Origin: Fibrobacter sp. UWB5
GTDB taxonomy: Bacteria > Fibrobacterota > Fibrobacteria > Fibrobacterales > Fibrobacteraceae
Length of the DNA: 64,000 bases
Direction of reading: 5' to 3'
Assembly (NCBI RefSeq): GCF_002210295.1
Contig: NZ_MWQH01000003.1
Span: 186,001-250,000 of the forward strand
Shown here: positions 44,770 to 56,440 of the stretch, one piece after another
How positions within the stretch are numbered: the stretch's first letter is position 1
Layout of the letters: every line of letters starts with the position of its first letter
The notes under the pieces: generated by a model
Database searches by the model: none
Told to the model about the DNA's origin: nothing
What the model saw: the letters and a program-made list of their open reading frames with translations, nothing else
Made by a program: the position numbers and the translations under genes

Positions 44770-45544
44770 TGATTTTTTGAAAGTTGCTGAAGCGCTTGCT
44801 AAGGAAGCAGGCGCTCTTTGTCTTGAAATCCAACAGAATTTGGGCGATGTCAAATACAAGTCCAAGAAGGACGTGGTGACCCGTGCCGACATTGCAAGCG
44901 AAAAGCTGATTGTGGAAGGACTTCGCAAGGCGTTTCCGGAACATTCCATTCGCACCGAAGAAGCTGGCGTTATCGAAGGCTCGGACCCGCGTTACCGCTG
45001 GATTATCGATCCGGTCGATGGTACCGTGAATTTTAGCCGCGGAATTCCGTTCTGGGGAATTTCGATTGCGCTCCACTTTGAAGGCAAGCCCTTGGTCGCG
45101 GTCGTGAATCTGCCGCGCTTGGGTGAACTTTTTACCGCGGTGCGCGGTGAAGGCGCCTTCATGAACGGCAAACCGATTCATGTGAGCGACGAGTCGGACC
45201 CGGTCCATGCGATCGTGAGCAATGGCGACTTTAACGTGGGCGATGTGGCTAAAATCAACGCCCAGAATTCCAAGAATTTCGCTCGCGAGGCAGAAACTTT
45301 CGAACGTGTCAAGTGCTTTGGCTCGGCGGTAATCGAAGGCTGCTTTACGGCCTGCGGGCGCCTGGACTGCTTTGTGATGACCATGAGCTACCCCTGGGAT
45401 ATTGCGGCCATTGCCCTGCTTGTCGAAGAGGCCGGTGGCAAGTCGACCCATATTGACGGCTCTCCCATGCAGTTCGTGGATGCCGAACAAGTTGTTTTTA
45501 GTAATGGAATTTTACATAAAACGTTGATAGATACTATCTTGTAA
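44759..45544 (+). CDS. Inositol monophosphatase family protein
   Basis: 261-residue Mg-dependent phosphatase. Metal-site motifs are the Glu in RTEEAG, WIIDPVDGTVNFSRG and SYPWDIAAIALLVEEAGG. It resembles SuhB-type enzymes acting on inositol-1-phosphate or other small phosphates; substrate not determined. The ATG at 44759 lies inside the end of the upstream lipoprotein gene, so the two are coupled. The longer frame from 44684 would be mostly overlapping sequence and is rejected. Confidence 0.92.
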   Translation: MKNSDFLKVAEALAKEAGALCLEIQQNLGDVKYKSKKDVVTRADIASEKLIVEGLRKAFPEHSIRTEEAGVIEGSDPRYRWIIDPVDGTVNFSRGIPFWGISIALHFEGKPLVAVVNLPRLGELFTAVRGEGAFMNGKPIHVSDESDPVHAIVSNGDFNVGDVAKINAQNSKNFAREAETFERVKCFGSAVIEGCFTACGRLDCFVMTMSYPWDIAAIALLVEEAGGKSTHIDGSPMQFVDAEQVVFSNGILHKTLIDTIL

Positions 45545-45622
45545 ACTTTCTTTTCGTGTGAAAAATCTCCAAATTAAACTATATTGCACACTTGGGATTG
45601 GTGTGTATTTTTGGAGAAAGTC

Positions 45623-47449
45623 ATGAATTGCAAAAAATACCTTTTTTCGGGTCTTGCCCTTTTGGGCTTGGCTTCGACAGCTGCTTTTGCTGCACTCAGC
45701 ACAGATGATTATGTAGAAGCAGCTTGGATGACCACCCGCTTTTTCGGAGCACAGCGCTCCGGTGAAGGCCCCAACTGGATTCTGGATGGTACAAACAATC
45801 CGACTAGCTTTACCAAGGACAGCTATAACGGCAAAAACGTGAGCGGCGGTTGGTTTGACTGCGGCGACCACGTGATGTATGGTCAGTCCCAGGGCTTCGC
45901 CTCTTACGTGCTCGCTTTGGCTTACGCTGAATTTACCGAAGGTTTCTACGACCTTTATACCGGTGACTACACCGACTACAAGGCCAGCAAGGACTATTCC
46001 ATGAAGGGCGGCAAGCCCAACAAGGAACGCGACTTACTCGAAGAACTCCGCTACGAAGCAGATTTCTGGGTCAAGGCCGCTATCGATGGCAATAACTTTG
46101 TGACGGTCAAGGGTGACGGTAACGCTGACCACCAGAAGTGGGTGACTGCCGGTGCCATGAGCAAACTCGGCTCGGGCGAAGGTGGCGAACCGCGCTCGAT
46201 TACCGGTAATGCAAACGATTCTTACACGCCGGGTATGGCAGCCGCTATGCTTGCCGTGATGGCCCGTATGGATCCCGAAGAATCGAACCAGAAGAAATAC
46301 CTTGATGCAGCAAAGGTTGCATACAGCTATTCCAAGAATCACAAGGGTGTGACGAATTCGGGCAACTTCTATGAATCGACTTGGTGGGACGGCCGTACGC
46401 AGGATGGCGTTTTCCTTGCCGCCTTGGAACTTTACCGTACGACGAAAGACGAATCCTACAAGAAAGATGCTACAAAGTATTTTGACGATCTTCAATTCGT
46501 GAAGGGTATGTATACCCGATTCTCCTACAGCAACGCAGTGCCGCTTTCTGTGGTGATGGGTGCCGGTGCCCTTGGCCTTGAACCGGGTGGACAGTACAGA
46601 GACGTGGAACGTTTCTTGGAAAAGCTTTACCAGGAAAATATGTCCAATGACGTGTTCAAGGGCGAAACCAGCAATAGCGACCATTTCCATGTGCGTACCC
46701 CCTCTGGTGGCGCCTTCCTCTATGCTCTTTATTCCAAGCTTTTCGACGATGATGCCTATGATGGCTTGGTCGAAAAGAATGTGGCCTACTTGCTCGGTGA
46801 CAATAGCAACAAGAAGTCTTATGTGGTAGGCTTTACCAAGAATGGTGCCAATGCTCCTAAGCGCCCGCATCACCGTGGCTACTATGGCAACGAAGATCCG
46901 GGTCGTGAAGTTGGCGGCATGGGCGATGCTCCTGAAAAGAACAAGTATCTGGGCGGCATGATTGCAGGAAACTTTAACGATGGCAATCATAGCAGTGACG
47001 TGTCGAACTGGCAGCTTAACGAAGTCTGCGTCGACATGAACGCTCCGATGGTGGGTGCTCTCGGTTTCATCTTGAGCAAGAAGGCTCCGAAGACCGACGA
47101 AGAACTTGGCGTCAAGTCTGTTGCCAAGAAAGACACCGTCAAGAAAGATACCGTTAGCAAGGATACAGTCAAAAAGGACACCACCAAGAAAGATACCAGC
47201 GATGCAATCATCCCGCGTCTTTCTCTGACCAAGAACTTCAACCTGACTTCGAGCGGCTCCATGGTGAGCATCTCTCAGGTCTTGAATATGCCTTTCAGGG
47301 TGCAGGTCTTTGACCTGACCGGTAAGCTTTTGCAGGAAATCAAGGGCGAAGGTCACAACCTTCAGTTCAAGATTCAGGGTAAGGGCGTATTCCGGGTGCG
47401 TGTTATCTCGGCTCGAGCGAGCGAGATGTTCACGGTGAAGGCTTATTAA
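45623..47449 (+). CDS. Secreted GH9 endoglucanase with type IX-like tail
   Basis: 608 residues. Signal peptide (about 1-24). The GH9 catalytic domain (about 26-485) has GGWFDCGDHVMYGQ with the catalytic Asp residues, APKRPHHRGYYGNEDP, and the acid Glu in WQLNEVCVDMNAPMVGAL. A linker of KKDT-type repeats (about 500-525) follows. The C-terminal domain (about 540-608) contains FRVQVFDLTGKLLQEI and ends FTVKAY, resembling a type IX secretion sorting domain. The role is hydrolysis of internal beta-1,4 bonds of cellulose outside the cell. GGAGA before the ATG at 45623 decides the start. Ends in a strong terminator. Confidence 0.94.
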   Translation: MNCKKYLFSGLALLGLASTAAFAALSTDDYVEAAWMTTRFFGAQRSGEGPNWILDGTNNPTSFTKDSYNGKNVSGGWFDCGDHVMYGQSQGFASYVLALAYAEFTEGFYDLYTGDYTDYKASKDYSMKGGKPNKERDLLEELRYEADFWVKAAIDGNNFVTVKGDGNADHQKWVTAGAMSKLGSGEGGEPRSITGNANDSYTPGMAAAMLAVMARMDPEESNQKKYLDAAKVAYSYSKNHKGVTNSGNFYESTWWDGRTQDGVFLAALELYRTTKDESYKKDATKYFDDLQFVKGMYTRFSYSNAVPLSVVMGAGALGLEPGGQYRDVERFLEKLYQENMSNDVFKGETSNSDHFHVRTPSGGAFLYALYSKLFDDDAYDGLVEKNVAYLLGDNSNKKSYVVGFTKNGANAPKRPHHRGYYGNEDPGREVGGMGDAPEKNKYLGGMIAGNFNDGNHSSDVSNWQLNEVCVDMNAPMVGALGFILSKKAPKTDEELGVKSVAKKDTVKKDTVSKDTVKKDTTKKDTSDAIIPRLSLTKNFNLTSSGSMVSISQVLNMPFRVQVFDLTGKLLQEIKGEGHNLQFKIQGKGVFRVRVISARASEMFTVKAY

Positions 47450-47476
47450 TAAATCTGTAATTCAAGCTTTTGATGG

Positions 47477-47506
47477 ACCCCTGCCTTTCGGCAGGGGTTT
47501 ATTTTT
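47477..47506 (+). terminator. Terminator of the GH9 gene
   Basis: ACCCCTGCC-TTTC-GGCAGGGGT stem (47477-47485 with 47490-47498), then T-rich sequence. Confidence 0.87.
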
Positions 47507-47565
47507 ACACTTTTGGCAATCCTGTTTTGTAAAACTAATTTTACTTATTGTTGAAAGATGTTTTA

Positions 47566-47663
47566 ACTTACAAAAATGTAGGTTTTTGTGCTAACACCCT
47601 TTAATTTTTAACGAAAAAACGCACTTTTGATTTCTGTTAAAAAAGTAACTTACAAAAATGTAA
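47566..47663 (+). promoter_or_regulatory. Repeated dyads upstream of gdhA
   Basis: The sequence AACTTACAAAAATGTA occurs twice, 82 bp apart (dyads at 47568-47581 and 47650-47663). The second copy is the perfect dyad TTACA-N4-TGTAA. A separate GTAAAA-CTAA-TTTTAC palindrome lies at 47529-47544. The remaining part of the 319-nt gap is AT-rich with no gene. These sites are likely operators for gdhA; the regulator is unknown. Confidence 0.5.
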
Positions 47664-49118
<1,455 letters not shown>

Positions 49119-49140
49119 TTCTCAAAAAGAATTCACTTCA

Positions 49141-49176
49141 AAAAGTCCTCCGGTCAAAAGCCGGGGGCTTTTTTTG
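49141..49176 (+). terminator. Terminator of gdhA
   Basis: CCTCCGG/CCGGGGG stem (one G-T pair) starting at 49147, followed by seven T. Confidence 0.82.
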
Positions 49177-49236
49177 TAAAAAAAGTTATAATTTATGTGT
49201 GTGCAACATGTGTTGTACATTTTTGAGAGGTAAGGA

Positions 49237-50301
49237 ATGAACAAAATACTTTGTACGCTGGCGATAGCCCTTGCTGGGTATAGCTTTGCCGGAGAACTGG
49301 ATGTGGTCTATGCCGACGCAATCGCAAAAGATACGAACGGCGTCGAATTGCCGGATGGCAAGTACACTTTGCATACATTCGCCATGGGAGGACAGTTTGT
49401 TCCTGTCTACATTTCTTCTGTAGCGGAATCTGCAAACGGTCTTGAAATTTATCCGCAAGAAGCGGCTGGACGTCAGTACACGCTTTCTTATGATAGATTG
49501 GTGACAGTCTTTTACAAGGTTAGCGATGCTACAGGAGGAAACTTCTACGAGAAGCTTAAAGAAGGTGAATCGCGTACGATTGGAGTTTCCGGTGTAGATA
49601 CCGTCTATGTATCAGTTGACATGTATAATTTGCCTAGTGTGGTTACGCCGTTCAAAATTAGCCTGGCGGGTAGACAGAACGCCTTGGAATGGAACTTCTT
49701 TAAGCCGCAAATAACCTTTGTAGAACAGATTCCTGCAGCGGGAGAGTCGCCTAAAGCCGTTAGGGGCCAAGAGCCTAAGGAAGATGGCTCTTACGAAGAA
49801 TATCACACGGGATCCGTTCTGGACTTGTTCTTAGCGATTCTTAAGCCTACCAAAGATGGAACTTATGACCTGTGCACGGAAGAATGCAATGGAATCAATG
49901 TGTACAAGGGACATATGACGTCTGCAAAGGTCGAGTTCCTGTTTGAAGACGCTCAATTCAAGGATGGCTATGCGACAATTTCGGTGCGCGCATCGAAGGA
50001 TTATCTTTGGAACTCGGATGCGTCTCTTTCTAATCCTGCAACTGTTGCTGTCATGATTGAAGGGGATATTGCAGAGGCTACCTATAATCCGCTGTTCTTT
50101 AGCGAATCAGGCGTCGAAAGCATTAAGAAGACGCCGGTTGCATCTAGCTTGGGTGCAAGGAAGTTCGTCGTGATGGATTTACAGGGGCGAGTCGTGCAGC
50201 AGGGGTTCACTACCGAAGCTGAACCTGTTGTCAAGAATCTTGCTACAGGAACCTATGTTGTGAGGGTCGGTGCTAAAGTTCACCGGGTGAATGTAAGGTA
50301 G
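49237..50301 (+). CDS. Secreted protein with type IX-like C-terminal tail
   Basis: 354 residues. Signal peptide (about 1-18, SFAGE). The body is beta-rich without a recognised enzymatic motif and includes one short Cys pair CTEEC. The last 60 residues (KFVVMDLQGRVVQQGFTTEAE, ATGTYVVRVGAKVHRVNVR) resemble a type IX sorting domain and match the tail style of the GH9 enzyme. AGGTAAGGA precedes the ATG. A perfect TATAAT lies at 49189 and a CAACA/TGTTG dyad at 49203-49214. Probably a surface or adhesion component; function unknown. Confidence 0.75.
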   Translation: MNKILCTLAIALAGYSFAGELDVVYADAIAKDTNGVELPDGKYTLHTFAMGGQFVPVYISSVAESANGLEIYPQEAAGRQYTLSYDRLVTVFYKVSDATGGNFYEKLKEGESRTIGVSGVDTVYVSVDMYNLPSVVTPFKISLAGRQNALEWNFFKPQITFVEQIPAAGESPKAVRGQEPKEDGSYEEYHTGSVLDLFLAILKPTKDGTYDLCTEECNGINVYKGHMTSAKVEFLFEDAQFKDGYATISVRASKDYLWNSDASLSNPATVAVMIEGDIAEATYNPLFFSESGVESIKKTPVASSLGARKFVVMDLQGRVVQQGFTTEAEPVVKNLATGTYVVRVGAKVHRVNVR

Positions 50302-50304
50302 TTG

Positions 50305-50328
50305 AAGGGGGAATTATCCCCCTTTTTT
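50305..50328 (+). terminator. Intrinsic terminator
   Basis: AAGGGGG-AATTAT-CCCCCTT stem followed by T-run, directly after the stop of the tailed secreted protein. Confidence 0.82.
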
Positions 50329-50405
50329 AATTTGGAATAAAAAAGTTTACGCGGCCTTGCTTTTTGGGCGGTTTTGAGTATATATTGCTTGGTAAGAGGG
50401 TGAAA

Positions 50406-52394
50406 ATGAAAATCCAAGTTGTTTTGTTGGTGATGTTGTTTAGTTTGGCGGGGCTTGCGAGTGCGCATGTCCTCAAAATGCCTGATTTCAAGGATAAACG
50501 CGATGGCCGCGTGTATAAGACGGTGCAGATCGGAAACCAGCGCTGGTTTGCCGAGAATTTGCGTTTTAACGTGAAGGGGAGCTGGTGCTACGACAATCGC
50601 GATTACAACTGCGAAACATACGGCAGGTTGTACAATTGGGCGATGGCGATGCGCTTGGTGGATTATTATAACAACCACTCCATTGCAGATATTGATTTTA
50701 CCAAGAAGGACTGGAAAAACTATCATGACGCTTGCCCTGCGGGCTGGCGTTTGCCGGCCAATAAGGACTGGGTGACTCTGAAGCGTTACGTAGGGCGAAT
50801 CGGCAAGAGTGATGGCGTCGGTTTGAGCCTTAAGTCTCCTGAACTGTGGGAAAAGGAACTGCGTGTGCCTGCGGGTTCCGACGAATTCGGCTTTAATGCT
50901 TTGCCGGCGGGGGTACGTAACGAGTATACGGGCTTTATGGATTTGAAAACTTCGGCCCAGTTCTGGTCATCGTCCGAAATAGACAACGTGGGGGCGATCT
51001 ATTGGGGCTTGCTCTACGATTCGAGGGCTTTCGATAAGGTCTACGCCTCCAAAGACGACGGCGCCTCTATCCGCTGTATCGAAAACAAGGTGTACCCCTT
51101 TAGGGAGCCGCCTCCGCCGCCTCGCCCGAAGGTGATTCCGCAAGTGGTCAATGTGCAGAACAAGGCCGTGCTCACGATTCATATTGGCGATCAGGTGTGG
51201 ATGGTCAATAACTTGAACGTGAAGGTGCCGGGTAGCTATTGCTACGATGACAGGGAAGAAAATTGCGAACGATTCGGACGCCTTTACACGTGGGAGGCCG
51301 CCACCAATATTACGGGGACATCGAAGATGAAGGATGTTTGCCCTAATGGCTGGCATGTGCCGACATCGCTTGACTTTTACAGGCTCAATATTTATTTGAA
51401 AGATATTGACGATGCGGTGGGCGTGGGTACGAACTTGCGTGCCCGAGAAACCTGGCTGGAAAGCGATCTTGCGCTTATGGGTGAAAACGGTTTCGGGTTT
51501 ACGGCGCTGGCCTCCGGTGTGCGCGATTCCGCGGATACTGTTTCGGCGTATTCTGGAATTGGAACCTTTACAGGGTTCTGGACGGTGAATGAACTTGATT
51601 CGTCGCGGGCAATCGTCTGGACGCTTCCGAATAACAATGATGATTTCGTGATGGATTCGAGTCTGAAGAATAAGGCGTATCCGGTGCGTTGCCTGATGAA
51701 TCCGCCGGATATCGACGAAATTTATGACAGTACTTCGATTTACGACAAGCGTGACGATAACCGCTACAAGACTTTGGCTGTGGGCGAAGATGTCTGGATG
51801 GCGGAAAACCTGCGCTTTGCCGCTCCGGGGAGTTTCTGCTACGAGGACAAGGATATCCGTTGCCGCAATTACGGAAGGCTTTACCCGTGGCATGTAGCGA
51901 TGCGCTTGCCCGAAGACTTTATCGAGAATTCGCTGGATAGCGTGTCGCATGGGGCCGTTGTCGAAGAACACCAGGGAATTTGCCCGGAAGGCTGGCATAT
52001 CCCGCGACAGGAAGAATGGACTCGGTTAGGGCAGTTTGCGATTAACAAGCGCAAGGGCTTGGCTGCAGCCCTTAAGAGCCGCGAAGGCTGGGCTCAGGGC
52101 GATATGACCAAGAACAACAATGCAAGCGGCTTTAACGCCTTGCCGGCGGGTATCCGATTCCGCAATGACGGCGAATATACGGAACTCGGAACGAGCGCGT
52201 ATTTCTGGGCGGCCGAAGGCGGTGCTGGTTCGGGAGCCGCTTACTGGTATGTCGTAAGCAGTAAGGATGAATTCAAGAACGAAGAGGATTTTGACGGGAA
52301 TGCGTTCTCGCTCCGGTGTGTGAAAAACAAGGTGCCGCCGAAAGAGACTGCGCAAACCGAAAAAAATGCTCCCACACAGCCGCAACAACAGTAA
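50406..52394 (+). CDS. Secreted protein with three Fibrobacter major paralogous domains
   Basis: 662 residues. Signal peptide (about 1-20). Three tandem copies of the Fibrobacter major paralogous domain occupy about 28-225, 245-430 and 450-640. Each has an R/G-YKT-like strand, W-[FM]-AENLRF or VNNLNV, a SxCYDxxxxNCxxYGRLYxW core, a CPxGWH/RxP segment and a GFNALPAGxR or GFTALASGVR strand. The family is amplified in Fibrobacter and distantly related to FGE-like folds; the function is not established. AGAGGG precedes the ATG at 50406. A proline-rich linker separates copies 1 and 2. Confidence 0.92.
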   Translation: MKIQVVLLVMLFSLAGLASAHVLKMPDFKDKRDGRVYKTVQIGNQRWFAENLRFNVKGSWCYDNRDYNCETYGRLYNWAMAMRLVDYYNNHSIADIDFTKKDWKNYHDACPAGWRLPANKDWVTLKRYVGRIGKSDGVGLSLKSPELWEKELRVPAGSDEFGFNALPAGVRNEYTGFMDLKTSAQFWSSSEIDNVGAIYWGLLYDSRAFDKVYASKDDGASIRCIENKVYPFREPPPPPRPKVIPQVVNVQNKAVLTIHIGDQVWMVNNLNVKVPGSYCYDDREENCERFGRLYTWEAATNITGTSKMKDVCPNGWHVPTSLDFYRLNIYLKDIDDAVGVGTNLRARETWLESDLALMGENGFGFTALASGVRDSADTVSAYSGIGTFTGFWTVNELDSSRAIVWTLPNNNDDFVMDSSLKNKAYPVRCLMNPPDIDEIYDSTSIYDKRDDNRYKTLAVGEDVWMAENLRFAAPGSFCYEDKDIRCRNYGRLYPWHVAMRLPEDFIENSLDSVSHGAVVEEHQGICPEGWHIPRQEEWTRLGQFAINKRKGLAAALKSREGWAQGDMTKNNNASGFNALPAGIRFRNDGEYTELGTSAYFWAAEGGAGSGAAYWYVVSSKDEFKNEEDFDGNAFSLRCVKNKVPPKETAQTEKNAPTQPQQQ

Positions 52395-52466
52395 TTAAAA
52401 AATCCCTTGGACGAGAGTCCAGGGGATTTGTTTTAGAATTTTCTGTTTTGGCGTTCTGCCTGCGCC

Positions 52467-54221
<1,755 letters not shown>

Positions 54222-54226
54222 TTTAC

Positions 54227-56083
54227 TTACTTTACTCCGATCAGAGACAGGTCGCGCACAGCGCCCTTGTCTGCGGACGATGCCATGGCAGCGTATGCCT
54301 GCAGAGCCTTGGACACCACGCGGTTGCGGGTTTCCGGCTTCCAAGCCTTGGCGCCACGAGATTCCATTTCCTTGCGGCGGGCGTCGAGTTCGGCGTCGGT
54401 GAGTTCCACGTTGATGGTGCGGTTCGGGATGTCAATTTCGATGACGTCGCCCGTGTGCACGAGGCCGATGTTACCCTTGTTGGCGGCTTCCGGAGAAGCG
54501 TGGCCGATGGAGAGACCGCTCGTACCGCCGGAGAAACGACCGTCGGTGAGGAGGGCGCAGGACTTGCCGAGGTGACGGCTCTTGAGGTAAGAGGTCGGGT
54601 AGAGCATTTCCTGCATGCCAGGACCACCCTTCGGGCCTTCGTAGCGGATGACGACCACGTCGCCAGCCTTCACCTTGTTGCCGAGGATGCCTTCGACAGC
54701 TTCTTCCTGGCTTTCGAACACGATGGCCGGACCAGTGAACTTCCAGATGGATTCATCGACACCTGCGGTCTTCACGATGCAACCGTCGATAGCGAGGTTA
54801 CCGTACAGAACAGCGAGGCCGCCGTCCTTGGTGTAGGCATGTTCGCCATCGCGGATAGCGCCGTTTGCGCGGTCGAGATCGTGATCCGGATACATGAAGT
54901 TCTGCGAGAAGGCTTCGATATTGTACTTGCGGCCCGGACCTGCGAGGTAGCGCTGCTTGGCTTCGGCGCTCGGGTTACGCTTGAGGTCGTTCACTTCGAG
55001 AGCTTCGCCCATGGAGGCTGCGTGAACGGTCTTTGCATTCTTGTGGATGAGGCCCATACGGTCGAGTTCACCGAGGATACCCATGATGCCGCCAGCGCGG
55101 TTCACGTTTTCCACGTGAATGTTGTGGACGGTCGGGGCGACCTTGCAGATGCACGGCGTGTTGCGGGAGAGGCGGTCGATGTCCTTCATGGTGAAGTCGA
55201 CGCCAGCTTCCTGTGCGACGGCGAGCAAGTGGAGCACGGTGTTGGAGGAACCGCCCATGGCGATGTCGAGGCGCATGGCGTTTTCGAAGGCGTCCTTCGT
55301 AGCGATGCTGCGCGGGAGGATGCTTTCGTCGTTCAAATCGTAATACTGGTGGCAGAGTTCCACGATGCGCTTACCGGCGGCTTCGAAGAGCTTCTTACGT
55401 TCGGCGTGCGTTGCAACGATGGTGCCGTTACCCGGGAGGCTAAGGCCCAAAGCTTCGGTAAGGGAGTTCATGGAGTTTGCGGTGAACATGCCGGAGCAGG
55501 AACCGCAAGTCGGGCAAGCGTTCGCTTCGATGGCTGCCACTTCTTCGTCGCTGATGGTGTTGTCGGCAGAATCGATCATGGCGTCGATCAAGTCAAGAGC
55601 GCGGTCCTTGCCGTCCTTCGTGGTGACGTGGCCAGCTTCCATCGGGCCGCCAGAAACGAAGATTGCCGGAATGTTGAGACGCATGGCAGCCATGAGCATA
55701 CCCGGAGTCACCTTGTCGCAGTTAGAAATGCAAACGAGGGCGTCGGCACGGTGGGCGTTAGCCATGTATTCGGTGGAGTCGGCGATGAGGTCGCGAGAGG
55801 GCAAGCTGTAGAGCATGCCGTCGTGGCCCATGGCGATACCGTCATCAACGGCGATGGTGTTCATTTCCTTGGCGACACCACCGGCTGCTTCGATCGCGCG
55901 GGCCACAACCTGGCCCAAGTCTTTCAGGTGAACGTGGCCCGGAACAAACTGGGTGTAACTGTTCACCACGCAAATCACGGGCTTACCAAAGTCTTCCACC
56001 TTGGTTCCAGTTGCGTGCCACAGGGCGCGTGCACCGGCCATTTCGCGGCCTTCCATAGTCTTGAGCGAACGAAGTTTCGGCAT
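54227..56083 (-). CDS. ilvD: Dihydroxy-acid dehydratase
   Basis: 618 residues, E. coli IlvD type. Fe-S enzyme making the 2-keto acids for valine, isoleucine and leucine. Cluster cysteines are in [12 protein letters not shown]-adjacent [11 protein letters not shown] and [17 protein letters not shown]. The C-terminus has [26 protein letters not shown] precedes the ATG. Likely co-transcribed with thiC. Confidence 0.96.
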   Translation of the reverse strand: MPKLRSLKTMEGREMAGARALWHATGTKVEDFGKPVICVVNSYTQFVPGHVHLKDLGQVVARAIEAAGGVAKEMNTIAVDDGIAMGHDGMLYSLPSRDLIADSTEYMANAHRADALVCISNCDKVTPGMLMAAMRLNIPAIFVSGGPMEAGHVTTKDGKDRALDLIDAMIDSADNTISDEEVAAIEANACPTCGSCSGMFTANSMNSLTEALGLSLPGNGTIVATHAERKKLFEAAGKRIVELCHQYYDLNDESILPRSIATKDAFENAMRLDIAMGGSSNTVLHLLAVAQEAGVDFTMKDIDRLSRNTPCICKVAPTVHNIHVENVNRAGGIMGILGELDRMGLIHKNAKTVHAASMGEALEVNDLKRNPSAEAKQRYLAGPGRKYNIEAFSQNFMYPDHDLDRANGAIRDGEHAYTKDGGLAVLYGNLAIDGCIVKTAGVDESIWKFTGPAIVFESQEEAVEGILGNKVKAGDVVVIRYEGPKGGPGMQEMLYPTSYLKSRHLGKSCALLTDGRFSGGTSGLSIGHASPEAANKGNIGLVHTGDVIEIDIPNRTINVELTDAELDARRKEMESRGAKAWKPETRNRVVSKALQAYAAMASSADKGAVRDLSLIGVK

Positions 56084-56379
56084 AATAATCCTCTTTTTGT
56101 GTCTTTAAAATCTGCGGCGTTACCCGTAAAAAATGCGGGGAAAAAGACGCCAAATTTCGGGCTAAAATGTAGAAAAATTGAGTGTTGACGCGCAAAACGG
56201 TGCCAAAATAGGGCTAAATCTGCAAAAATGACCCCCAAATTGCCGTTTTTGAACTAAAAACGCAAACTTTTAAATGTAGTATATTTCTTATGGGAATCTT
56301 AAAATAATCTTATAAATGGCGATTTTGCGCAAATTTCGCGGTTGTTGTATTTTGGTCAAACGGGGTGTGATGTAAATCC

Positions 56380-56412
56380 CTTTGAATTTTGTGGGGATAA
56401 GTCTATATTATG
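56380..56412 (+). promoter_or_regulatory. Promoter of the InlB-repeat surface protein
   Basis: TTGAAT followed after about 16 nt by TATATT (around 56405), about 30 nt before the gene start. The rest of the 357-nt gap 56084-56440 is AT-rich and shows no gene; its first 100 nt should hold the ilvD promoter on the other strand. Confidence 0.55.
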
Positions 56413-56440
56413 CGCGTCAATAAAAACGAGGTTGGTTTTG

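Noticed and set aside
47100-47200. Short tandem repeats in the GH9 gene taken as a possible CRISPR-like array
   Set aside because: These are codons for the KKDT linker repeats inside the reading frame, with no spacers or direct-repeat structure.
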